A stretch of DNA of 64,000 nucleotides, from NCBI GenBank assembly GCA_027924585.1, contig BSBM01000372.1, positions 30,994,001 through 31,058,000 of the forward strand, given 5' to 3'. Both the position numbers and the translations under genes were made by a program. Shown piece by piece: positions 11,911 to 22,320 of this stretch (the first letter of the stretch is position 1; each line of letters begins with the position of its first letter). The notes under the pieces were generated by a model. That model was not told where the DNA came from, searched no databases, and worked only from the letters and a program-made list of their open reading frames with translations. This DNA is from Larix kaempferi (Eukaryota; Streptophyta; Pinopsida; Pinales; Pinaceae).

Positions 11911-12744
11911 AAATCCACTCAATTTCTTTGCTGAAAATTATTTCTTAGCCAATTATAGACTGCTTCTGAATTTAAGTTGCCCGTTGAAAACGAAAAATTT
12001 GGCCATGCCCTAAATTGTATCCAAATTACCATCCGTTAATGAAAATATTAACCTACATGAAAATTGTGATCAAAATACTAAGCCCTGGATCTCTCTACCG
12101 TCATAAGGAGAAAAAACTATTGCAAGTATACCAAACCCACATTGCCCGCTATGACCCAAATGTCATTTCAAGCTCCCTAAATTTTGAGTCAGACTCAAAG
12201 ATTAAGACACTTGACAGAAAATGCTTTTGATGTCTAAAGCTAAAATTGACTGGACATCTGCACTGGTTGCAAAAGAAAATCATATAATTCAAAAGCATTG
12301 AAATCCCTCGAATTTACAGTATAGCTCCTACAAACTTAACGGTCTGAATATTTTCAAGCGTCCAGACTCTGGTTATGGGGCTGCAAATAAACTAGCACCT
12401 CAAACTTCGATCAATTATATTTTTAAAATTTGAACGAAGAACATCGACGCCTGTTCGCGAGAAGAAAAGCTTGCAATTCTGTGAAAAATGAGAGAAGCAG
12501 AGACATACCATGATTGAGGCCGCGTAACTGAAACAGGAAAATAATAAAATGGGGGAATGACTGAATGCAGACTGCTGAAATATTGGCGGGCTTGACAAAT
12601 AAGATCATCTCGCATAGATGTTATTAAAGGGTGGTGGTCCGTGTTTTTTTTGGGTTGAGATTTGGGATGCTTGTGTGGTAAGTTTTTTGGGGTGTTGTGT
12701 TTTAGTTGGATTGTGTTCTAACTATTGTGATGTGTTTTATTATG
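11911..12744. other. No gene recognised
   Basis: AT-rich intergenic-looking sequence. Three overlapping minus-strand frames at 12392-12615 overlap each other in different frames and show no family signature. Confidence 0.35.
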
Positions 12745-13806
12745 GCGAAGGTTAAAGTTGGAAACATCTTAGCATATCCTTGTTGGATGTGACTTTACGA
12801 GATCTATTTGGAATGAGATTATCCAGCGACTTGATCTACATACAACATGGAAGGATGGTTTGTTTAGAGGATGTGCACTACAATGGTTTAGAGAATGTAA
12901 AGAGATTCATTTTTTCCTAGTTGTGGTCTCCTGGGCAGTATGGCATTCGAGAAATGAAGCACTTTTTGAAGATAAGAGGCCTTCTATTAATACTACCACT
13001 TGCAGAATTATGTTGGTTGCTAAAAATTATTGCAAAAACACTGGTAATAAAAGAGTTATAAAGCAACCATCCTTCCAATGCTCATTTCATAGACCTGTGG
13101 CTTTCTTCGATGGGCCAGCGTTTGATGGACTTTGTGCTATTGGAGGTGTAATTTATATCAATATGGATCATTTTTATACTCTGAAACTCAACTGTGGCAA
13201 CGGCACCAATACCAAGGCTAAACTGCTTGGTCTGTGGTGTGTTCTTGCAGTTTCCAGATATTTTGGTTTTCATGAAATCTCAGTTTTCGGTGACTCCCGG
13301 GTGACGATCAAATGGGAACAAGGGGAATATAATATCAATGTGATCTCCCTACATCACTAGTGCTGCAGAATTAAGGAAGTTGTACTTTTCTTCAAGAATA
13401 TTTCCTTTGAACACATTTATAGGCAGCATAAGTCACTTGCAGATTCATTATCCAAAAAAGCACATGAGGGCGCTGAAGGCTATATCAGGTGGGAAGAATT
13501 TCAAGAGAATCTTCTACTCGATTCGGATCAGGTTTTCTTGTCTTGTTTGTGGTGGCTATGCTCTTTTTGTAATTTTGATGTATGATCTATGTCCAGACTT
13601 TATCATGATCACTCAAAGCATATGATGGATTACTAATGTTTTCTTAGTTATCTGGGTTTGTATTTTGGTTTCCATCATGCCTTCCTTTGTATAAGTCTTG
13701 ATTTCACATCGACTTATGATTTTGTACTATTTGATTCTCATCAATGAATACCAATAGTACGGTATTTTTCCGCTGAAAAAAAAAATTAAAAAAATAAAAA
13801 TAAATA
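12745..13806 (+). mobile_element. 5'-truncated plant LINE (non-LTR retrotransposon) with poly-A tail
   Basis: Only the 3' end of a LINE ORF2 remains: a short zinc-binding-like segment (CDFTRSIWNEI near 12790), a Trp-rich linker (VVSWAVWHSRNEALFED), then an RNase H domain of the type found in plant LINEs. A 3' UTR with ATGAATACCAATAGTACGG follows and ends in an A-rich tract (13774-13806). Reverse transcriptase and endonuclease are absent, as expected from 5' truncation. I could not define a target duplication with confidence. Confidence 0.8.
12800..13574 (+). pseudogene. LINE ORF2 remnant: plant-type RNase H domain
   Basis: The frame reads a linker followed by an RNase H fold. The first catalytic aspartate is in FFDGP (about 13107), the helix motif is GTNTKAKLLGLW (about 13205), the third catalytic aspartate is in VFGDS (about 13285), and the last is in LADSLSKKAH (about 13440). 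In this family the helix normally reads KAELL, so the catalytic glutamate is replaced by lysine here. An in-frame TAG at 13358-13360 splits the domain, yet the frame continues with good similarity to LADSLS and a Trp-rich tail up to a TGA near 13574. The remnant is therefore dead by two independent lesions. In a live LINE this enzyme would remove the RNA strand during retrotransposition. Confidence 0.75.
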
Positions 13807-14431
13807 AAGTTGGTAAAGAGTTTAAAATTTAAGTTAATAACTTAGTTTTTAATGGTGGTTTATATAGAGCATTTTTATGTCCGTGACATATTTATCGGTG
13901 CAGGGCCTTATTAGTTCAGCCATATACCAACCAGATTTTTCAAACTATAATGTTTTAAGGTAAGTTTTGAATTTTTATATTAAATTGAATTTCTAAAAAT
14001 AATTTTTCACTGGTCGACTCTACAAGGACATCTCAATTTTTTGAGTGGGGGTTTCAACTACCATATGTCCACAAATGACATCACTATTTGCAATGAATGT
14101 ATGTCAGGTTTCTTAAGTGTATAGCTACGCGGATCCTAGCAGCATTAAATTAAGATTGTAATCAATTTGGCTACTCCACTTATACAAGATGAATTTTGTG
14201 AATATTTTGCAACTTATCTCACTGATGATACTCATTCCTTGCAAAATGTTGAAGTTTAGTAGATCTAATGTATTTTTTCTCCTTTAATTTTGCGCGAGGA
14301 GAGCTTTTTGAGGTATCAAACCTCAAGGGAAGTTATCAGTTGAAGTTGTGGCAGAGTTGAAGAGAATCTCCCATGATTTTGTCTGAGGGATAACGAGTGA
14401 TTTCTTTTTTCTTGCTCTGTAGCCAACAACA
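13807..14431. other. No gene recognised
   Basis: AT-rich spacer between the LINE tail and the exchanger pseudogene. I see no repeat or coding signature. Confidence 0.4.
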
Positions 14432-15660
14432 ATGGCAATAAGCAGGGTTGCCAATTGGAATAAGAAAGTTCGTTTATTATTTAATCTAGCTTTCGTGATT
14501 GTGTTTTTTTTACTATTCAACGGAACTCAATTTACTTCCCCTATTTACCTAAGTAGGAAATCCTCAAAATCCTTGCATCGATGGAGCTCAAAAGCTTCCA
14601 GGTATTCAATATCCTATTCACAAACATCGAATTATGACGAGAAAAATTGTTCAGTCTCCACAACTTTTGTTGTCCTCTCGAGTATTCTCCATGAAAATGC
14701 TTCAGAAGCAGGCCATGATCTGCTGGAAGACAGTCGTAGCTTTGTTGAAAGTCATTCAAAAGTAGGCCATAATAACCTCGTGGTGCTAGCTATGGAGGAA
14801 GAAGACGATACTCCTTGCAGAGTAGAGAAGTAGCACTTGAATCATGATAACAAGTGTGAATATATCAAATCTCATCATAGCCAGTGCAATTTTGGAGGGT
14901 TTATTGAGTATATAGAGTTCTTCTAATGTGCATTTCAAGGATGGGAAATTATCAAGCACACAATGTTGATTGTGTGGCTTATGGTTTTGTCATATATGTT
15001 GGGGAATACGACAACAAATTATTTCTGCTTTTCTTTGAAAATGATGTCTAGTCTGTTGAAGTTGCATCCAACAGTTGCAGGTGTGACTCTTCTTCCTCTG
15101 GGAAACAGAGCGCCTGATGTGTTTTCCAATATTGTGTCCTTTGTTGGCGCAAACACTGGTTAATCGTGGGTCAATAGTGTCTTAGGAGGTGTTGTTTTTG
15201 TCATGTGTATTGTGTTTGGATCCATTAGTCTCTTGTTTATGGTTCCGAGGTTGCTCCTTTGTCAGAGATGTTGGTTTCTTTCTTGTTATTGTGTCTTCAT
15301 TACATGTTATTTTGATTGTTGGCGAGATCAATCTGTTGGGAGAATTGGGCTTCTTATCGATATATTTCATATATGCATTTGTTGTTGTGGTGAAGGAGTT
15401 ATTGAGGAAGCAGGCAACCCATAAATTCAATTTGCACATTTGCGATAAGCTTCTTTAATGTGAATGTGTGGCTACTGTTTTCGCACGATGCGGTATGTGG
15501 GGAGAAGGTTAGTAGATGCCCATTTCTTCCTCACCTCCACCTGTTTACTCCTCTCGCGACATGGAGGTTCTCCTTTATTAGTCAATTCTTTATATGATCA
15601 TTTTATTAAGATCATCCATAAAATGAGTGTAAATCCTCCAGCATGGGTTGATTGACTGGT
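14432..15660 (+). pseudogene. Cation/calcium exchanger (CCX family) pseudogene, N-terminal half
   Basis: CCX proteins are multi-pass membrane antiporters that exchange Ca2+ or other cations across plant membranes. The first ATG (14432) starts an N-terminal segment with a strong hydrophobic helix (about residues 14-34). The frame then passes a TAG (14831-14833) into a CCX-like extracytosolic segment (CEYIKSHHSQCNFGGFIEY). It crosses a TAA near 14923 and runs through membrane helices to the family hallmark LHPTVAGVTLLPLGN followed by APDVF (15060-15125). The usual GNGAPDVF has Gly changed to Arg. A further TAA at 15161 precedes NSVLGGVVFVM. A frameshift between about 15235 and 15260 moves the homology to another frame (VRDVGFFLVIVSSLHVILIV, then SIYFIYAFVV), ending near 15458. 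The second exchanger half is missing. Plant CCX genes are often intronless, so a retrocopy or a truncated gene duplicate are both possible. Confidence 0.8.
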
Positions 15661-17008
15661 AAAATTATCTTAAGGGGTTGATTTTAATTTAAGATTTCGC
15701 AAAACAATCCCAAGAGTCAGGGACATCACCACCTAGTGGTTGGCCCTTGTTAAAATATATATTGGTTAATTGGTATGAATAGAAAATTTCCAAATAGATT
15801 CACACATTTCATTTATTAATTATGATGATGTTATTAGTCATTGAGACCAATATTGGATTAATAGATTACAATAAAGAAAATTATTGTGTTGCTTTTAAAT
15901 TCTATTAATTATGATGTTGTTATTAGTCATTGAAACCAACATTGGTTTAACATATTTTAATAAAGAAAATTATTATGTTGATTCTAAATTCTATAGATTG
16001 CAACTATAACTTACTTTGGTTTTCATGGGTTAAGATGTTATAGATTTGTATCATTTGTATATACTTATTATGAGCTCAACATGTCACGTATAGGAATAGA
16101 AACTAGGTGAGGAGGATAACACTCCATCCCACAACTATTTGGGCTAGACCCAATTGACATTTCTAGAACGAGAGATAATAAAGCTAAGTAAAATAGTAAG
16201 TTACATAACACTTTTGAATTTTTACGAATGTCAAACTTTCAACTTTATCAAATAACTTTGCCTTTTTGAAATGGATGAGATAGCCTATTAAAGCATAATT
16301 TATGTAACAAAGTGGACACCAAGCATGCTTAGTTTCCCAACCAAATTCAAATAGGAGAAGAACATAGTCATTTAACCAACACTTAAAAGGTCGACGAATG
16401 AAGTAATTTAATTCTCATAAAGGTATATTGATTTTAAATTCTCTAATATTTATATAGTAGCAAGTCAAAGAAGGGGTGGCAGGTTCAAGGGGAAGGAGGC
16501 GAGGGGATCATATATTATCCCTAGGGAAATGTAGAAAGAGATTTCACTTAGGGATTGGGTCATGTTGACAACAATGAGGAAGAGACAAGAAGAACATTTC
16601 AAAGTTTGCAACTACTTAAGAAGCCAAGGGTGAATCATGCAATAGTTGTTGAAGCCTCCTCAATCATAATAAGTTTCCCTCCGCAACAATCAATTCCTCA
16701 AATTCCATGTATTTTATGCTTGGTTCAAATAAAATTAGGACTAGCCAAACATTTTGTCGTAGTATCACATTTTCAAGTGTTGTAAACCCATGACATAGAA
16801 GTAGATCACCTTGCTAATATGGGAGTGAGCATGGTCGTCGAAGAATATACTATAAAAACAAAATTGGGGGGTTCATTCATACCCCTCCCACGACATTTAA
16901 TCTCAATAAGTTCACAATGGAAGTCATGCATGAGTGTTTGGTCATTCGTGTCCAAAAGGATGATGAGTTATGGCATTTACTTTGCTCCCATATCCAATGC
17001 ATTTAGTT
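15661..17008. other. Intergenic stretch containing a 90-base tandem duplication
   Basis: No gene is supported. Two adjacent copies of a roughly 90-base AT-rich unit start near 15813 and 15903 (TATTAATTATGATG...AAATTCTA) with scattered differences. The frames at 16555-16785 and 16819-17025 (+) are unidentified. The second runs into the copia LTR and is broken by it. Confidence 0.45.
15813..15992 (+). repeat. Two-copy tandem repeat, unit about 90 bases
   Basis: Both units contain TTATTAGTCATTGA, ACCAA, ATTGG, and AATAAAGAAAATTATT in the same order, with roughly 10-15 differences between them by eye. No known function. Confidence 0.7.
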
Positions 17009-17013
17009 GTCAA

Positions 17014-17604
17014 TGTTGGATTTAATACCGATTACAATAGGTCTGCAAATTGATTTATATAGTTAAACACATTAAAAATAAGGCAATGGCACACAACACA
17101 TCAACACATTACACATAAATTACCGTGAAAACATCTCTCCTGGAGGAAAACCAGTTAACCAGTGAGCTTTCACTCGTCTATTAATCAAACACTCAAAAAC
17201 ATGCATTTACAATTGTGACTTGCTAGACCACAAATCGCACTTCAATAAATGATCATGCTACACACTGATTCTCATAGTACAATACTTCATGCATAGCCAT
17301 TACATATTGTTTATAGATGCAATACAACCAACTACTAATCAATGACAATCCATAACTTCCTAACCACTTTCAATTATTATGTTAGAGTCAACTTGACTAG
17401 GTCAATTTTGGTCAATTGCCCATTGAGGTTCAGTCTTTCCATCGACTTCCCATCGACCAGTTGTTTGCCTTCAACTAAGCAACTATTCTTGTCTTGGCCA
17501 ACCAGGCTTCCACCATTTGTCACCTCTAACTCTAGTCGACTTATACCAGTCAAATATCAACTTTGCTAGTTGATTTACATGCAATGAATATAACATTCCA
17601 AGCA
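17014..17604 (-). repeat. 3' LTR of the copia element
   Basis: Aligns with 37224-37789 throughout, sharing for example TATAGTTAAACACATTAAA, CATTACACATAAATTACC, GGAGGAAAACCA, and the terminal GTTGATTTACATGCAA plus AATATAACATTCC. A TATA-like box reads TATAAAC on the minus strand at 17309-17315. A purine tract (17605-17615, minus AAGTGAGAGAG) adjoins its upstream edge and is the polypurine tract. Confidence 0.9.
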
Positions 17605-17689
17605 CTCTCTCACTTGTTGTCTTCTTTGCATAAACATGAGATTCATAACTTCAGTTCAATTTAACAAGGATGACAAACCCATTGTTTCC

Positions 17690-19360
17690 CTACACCAGTA
17701 AAAATTCTCTATGCTCACGGACTTGGTCAATGAGTCTGCAACATTCTTCATCGTGTCTACCTTTTTCCAGTAACACTTTCTCGTTCTCCATTATCTCCCT
17801 CGTGAAATGGTATTGAGCATTAATGTGTTTCGTCTTCGAATGATATGTTGGATTCTTCACCAAGAATATTATTGTTTGACTATCACAATCCAACCTAATA
17901 GCATGTTGTCTGAACCCAACATTTGAACACAACCTCCGCAACCAAACAACTTCCTTACATGCAAGAGTAGCTGCCATGTATTCATCCTCATTAGTCGATA
18001 GTGCACGATTGAATACCTTCTACTCATCCAACTGACTACTCTGCCGAATATCTTGAACACATATCCATTGGTCGATATCTACAACATAGTCGGAATCGAC
18101 AAAAGCATGTACATTTATTTCCTTGTTGTACTCAAGTTCTCCTCCATAACAGATTGCATAATCCATTATGCCACGCAGATACCTAAATACTCTCTTGCCT
18201 GTGGTCCAGTGCTCTTTTCCAGGTGTCGAAATGTACCTTATAAATACTCCCACTGTATGGGCAATATCCGATTGTGTACAGACCATAGCATGTATTAGAC
18301 TACCTACAATACTAGCATAGGGCACATGTAACATGTTCCTTATTTCTTCATGTGTCTTAGGACATTGTTCAATAGATAGCTTGACTTCGACGGGAATAGG
18401 GACCTTAATCGGTCAACTCTCCTGCATGTTGTAACGTTTCAGAGTTGTCTCAACATATTTTATCTAACTTAACTAGAGTCTTTACCTGCTCGATCTCTCT
18501 GTATTTCCATTCCAAGAATGAAATTTGTTGCTCTGAGGTTCTTCATGTTGAACTTGGACGATAACTGCAGTTTCACCTCCGTTATCAAGTCCATGTTATT
18601 TATAACCAACAACATGTCGTCGACATATAGAACCACATATATGGAATGACCACCGACTTTCTTCCCATACACATAGTGATCAACATTGTTTCTCACAAAC
18701 CTCAATTATTGGATGTACGTGTGAAACTTCTAATACCACATCCTGGGCGATTGTTTTATATCATAGAGAGACTTCTTAAGCTTACAGACCAACTCCTTTT
18801 CTTCTTCCACTGTAAAACCTTCAAAATGCTTCATATGGAATTTTGTTGTCTTTACATCCATCTATTCTATCTCAAGGTCAAATGTTGCAGCTAAAGATAT
18901 TAGTACCCTTATGGAAGTTAGCTTAGCAATAGCCGAAAAAATTTCACCAAAGTCGACTCCCTCGACTTGAGAATACCCTTTCACTACCAGTCGAGCCTTG
19001 TACTTCTTGACTTGACTGCTACATTCAACTTTTTCTTGAACACCCACTTATTGCTATTGAGTTTCCTTCCATTTGAAAACGCGACTAGATCCCATGTTTC
19101 ATTTTTCTTCAAGGACTACATTTCTTCTTCCATAGCGCTTTTGTGGTTTTTTCCCTTTGTTGAGTTGATTGCTTCCTTCACTGACCTACGATCATATTTT
19201 ATGGCAGCTAATGTAAAGTAGCACGAAATTCAGGTTGAATATACCTTTATGTTTGTTGCCTTGCTCAATCAGACCTCTTGACATCCATAGTCTATTGTTC
19301 GACCTCTTCATTGGATTCATTCAAGTCACCTAAATCCAAACTTTCGTTCTTCATTCCAAA
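17690..19360 (-). pseudogene. Copia reverse transcriptase and RNase H
   Basis: The RT palm begins with KKYKARLVVKGYSQVEGVDF (about 18990). The catalytic YVDDM box lies at about 18620 within VVLYVDDMLLV. A segment with FILGMEI follows. The RNase H part starts near 18334 with PYASIVGSLIHAM (normally YRSAVGSLMYAM), continues with VDSDYVVDID, and ends with DCDSQTIIFLVKNPTYHSKTKHI (17860), the conserved tail of copia RNase H. Frames change at least three times, so no single protein can be made. Confidence 0.88.
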
Positions 19361-20566
19361 CTATTGATTTTCTAGTTTTTCTCTCTTAACCTCTTCATCC
19401 ATGGAAGTTCCTCCAACTTCTTTGAAGATCACATCTCTACTATAAACTGCCTTCCTTATCATTGGGTTCCATAACTTATACCCTTTCACTCCATCCTTGT
19501 ACCCAACGAAGATGCATTTCTCCAACTTGTTGTCGAGTTTGGTTCTTTTCTCCCTTGGGATGAACACAAATGCATCACACCTAAACACTCTGAGATGTGT
19601 AAGAGAGGGACTTCAACCAACCCATGCCTCATATGGATTCTTTTCGACCAGATCCGTCAACGACGACCTATTCACCGGGTAGCACACCATGTTGACTGCC
19701 TATGCCTAGAATAATTGTGTGACTCCTACACTATTGAGCATGCTCCTTGCTTTCTCCATCATCATTCTTTTCATTCTTTCAACAACTCCATTATTCTTAG
19801 GCGTGTAGGGCGTTGTGTTTTGTCAAGCTATACCTTGTTGTCTAAAGAATTGGTCGAATGCCTTTCCACATAACTCTCCTTTGTTATCAGTTCTCGACAC
19901 CTTGACTTTTTTACTAGTTTGATTCTCCACAAGAGCTTTAAACACTTGATACTTCTCAAAAACTTCATATTTCTTCTTAAAAAAATACAACCATGTCATT
20001 ATGGAGAAATCATCCATGAAAGCAACGTAATACTGAAATCCTCCTAGTGAAGGGATCAACACAGGTCCAAATACATCATTATGTATTAACTCTAGTATTT
20101 CTTTAGCTCTAGTAGCACTAGATGAGAACCTTACACGACTTTGCTTACCATAAATACATTGTTCATAGAATTCAACTTATTCAAATCAACCAGGGAGACC
20201 TTCGACCGTACCTTTGTTGTGCATAGCACGAAGACCTTTCTCACCTATATTTTCCATCCATTGATGTCGCAACATGGTTGAGTCGACTAGGCAATAAGAT
20301 ATTGTGTTGTACTTCGAATATACCACATTAGCACTTTTGTAGGTGTTTGTTCATCCCAATAGCTTATATAAGGTTCCAATACAAAATCCCCTCATTAATA
20401 CCATCTCTCCTCGCACCATCTTGCACATATCTTTCTCAAATATAGACTGAACACCTGCATTCCCCATTTTACTGACTAAGATTAGGTTTTGAGCCAAGCC
20501 TGGGATATGCAACACTCCTGGAAGTGTTCATATTCTTCTATCTTCCAGTTTCAGTCGAACTTTACC
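19361..20566 (-). pseudogene. Copia integrase
   Basis: After a pre-integrase segment with a partial HHCC finger (HQWMENIGEKGLRAMHNKG), the catalytic core follows with all three acidic positions visible: D in LIHNDVFGP, D in SRTDNKGE, E in NNGVVERMKR. The C-terminal copia signature is present as HLRVFRCDAFVFIP and KCIFVGYKDGVKGYKLW (19361-19588). Several stop codons (for example after QQGIA, near 19823) interrupt it. Integrase would insert the element cDNA into the chromosome. Confidence 0.85.
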
Positions 20567-21419
20567 TCATTCGACTATCTTGGTCGGTGAATCATCTCCC
20601 AACAGAACATCACCACCATCAATCTTCTCATACTCACAGAACCACTCTCTGTGATGTGTCATATGATATGATGCACCCAAATCGATCAGCCAAGAACAAT
20701 GATATGAACGTGTACTTGTGGAGGCCAAATACACATCGCCTTTTTCTTCTTGCAAAGACTTACCATCTGTCAAGTGACCTTCTTCAGACCCTTTTCCTTT
20801 CTCGACTTCCATCGAATTACACTTTTTTCTATAATGTCTAACTTTGCCGCATCGCCAACATGTTTTCTTCATTGGACTAGGATATCTAGTCTTATATCTA
20901 CCTCTCGAGTTTGATTTTTCTATCGGAAGTTTTGCCTTTTCCTCTTTCTATCAGTCAAGCTCTTACCGTCAAGGCCTTGTGGGTCACTCCTTCCATGTGC
21001 TTTTCATCTCTTTTGACAATAGAGATGCGACCACATCGTCAATCTTCAATGTGATACTATTGATTCCAATAGCCACAACCATGCTATCCCAATAATTTGG
21101 TAAAGAACATAATAGACTGATACATTTTTCCTACTCGGTGACTTTATTATCCATGGACAACAATTGATTGATTATAGTGTTGAATGCATTCAAGTGTTCT
21201 GTAACTGAGTCACCTTCACCCATCCTCAAAAGATTCAACTTCTTTCGAAGAAACAACTCGTTAACCATAGATTTCAACTGGTACAAGTTCCCCAACTTTT
21301 CCCATAGATTCTTTTCCATGTCTTCTTTTGAGAGAATCAACAACACAAAATCTGCTAGACAAAGTTGGATTGTACTCCTTGCCTTTCTATCAATCTTTTG
21401 AAAGTATTCCTTAAACATA
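20567..21419 (-). pseudogene. Copia gag (remainder) and protease
   Basis: The frame resumes at the Tat insertion site with MFKEYFQKIDRKARSTIQ and continues through the UBN2-type Gag core (LWEKLGNLY, LNAFNTIINQLLSMD). A nucleic-acid-binding zinc knuckle, CWRCGKVRHYRKKC (about 20860-20819), follows. The retropepsin active site then reads WLIDLGASYHMT, where D-S/T-G is normally expected. The serine is leucine here, so the protease would be impaired. Frames shift between the Gag core and the knuckle. Confidence 0.85.
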
Positions 21420-22305
21420 TGTTTGACGGACAATCCACTCGAGCGGAAGCAAGCCAGATCTCCCTAGCTCAATGTGAGTCTAGAACAAATAGAACATAAC
21501 ATAAACCACTTTCCTAGATCTAGTTAAGGATCAAGTAATCAGATGTCTTACCTTAAGTTTGTAGCCCTTTCTCCTGGATGTTGTTCCATGCCTCGCGGTT
21601 GTCATATCTCAGCTGCAAGACCTGCCAAGACACATAGAACAAGACAAACAAGTAAAAAGCATCTAAACGATATCAAATCTAAGTAAACAATTAAGCATGT
21701 AAACTACACAATATCATCAACACAACAATATTGGTGGAAAGCATTTATATTACTGTAAAAATGGGGAAAGTACATAGAAGAGAACGACTACAACCAGAGC
21801 TCAATGAAGTAATCCTTCTCCATCCAAATCAATGCCATATCCTCCTAAGGAAGTATGAGTCTCTCAATGGATGAGTAGAGATCTCTCTAAGATGATTTCA
21901 CCAGCATGTAGACACTATAGACTTCCTCCCTTTGGAATGGGAGTGAGCTTCATTTATATAGGACTAAGTGGATAGGGTAGGTTGATATATGGTAGGAGAG
22001 AGATAGGGGATCCTTCCAAGAGGTTAGGAACCGAGTGCCATCTCTCCCAAAAGGTCAGGGATAAGGAAACATGTCAGCTGGCTTCGAGAATCGGCTCGAA
22101 GGAGCTATTTTTGTCCATTAACTGACATCATCGCACCCTGCAAGAGAGCAAGCTGCAACGTCGCAAGTTGCATGAGGGCAGCTTGCAATGACCTCTCAAA
22201 ACCTAGTATGAATGGGTTTATATCTCTTCTAGGTTGATAACTTAGTCAAGGAAACTTTAGGGATGTATACATTGAGTCTTATGATGGTAAGATTTAGGTG
22301 TAACC
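21420..22305 (-). repeat. 3' LTR of the Tat element
   Basis: Begins TGTTTGACGG and matches 36076-36957 along its whole length, ending ...GGTGTAAC(C/A). A TATA box (minus TATAAATG, 21951-21958) lies in the region reading as promoter. The purine-rich strand CTTTTGGGGGCATTC (22306-22320, minus) directly upstream is the polypurine tract. Confidence 0.93.
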
Positions 22306-22320
22306 GAATGCCCCCAAAAG

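Noticed and set aside
15182-15439. 85-codon minus-strand frame over the CCX pseudogene
   Set aside because: Low-complexity Asn/Thr/Lys text. The plus strand carries the membrane-helix pattern.
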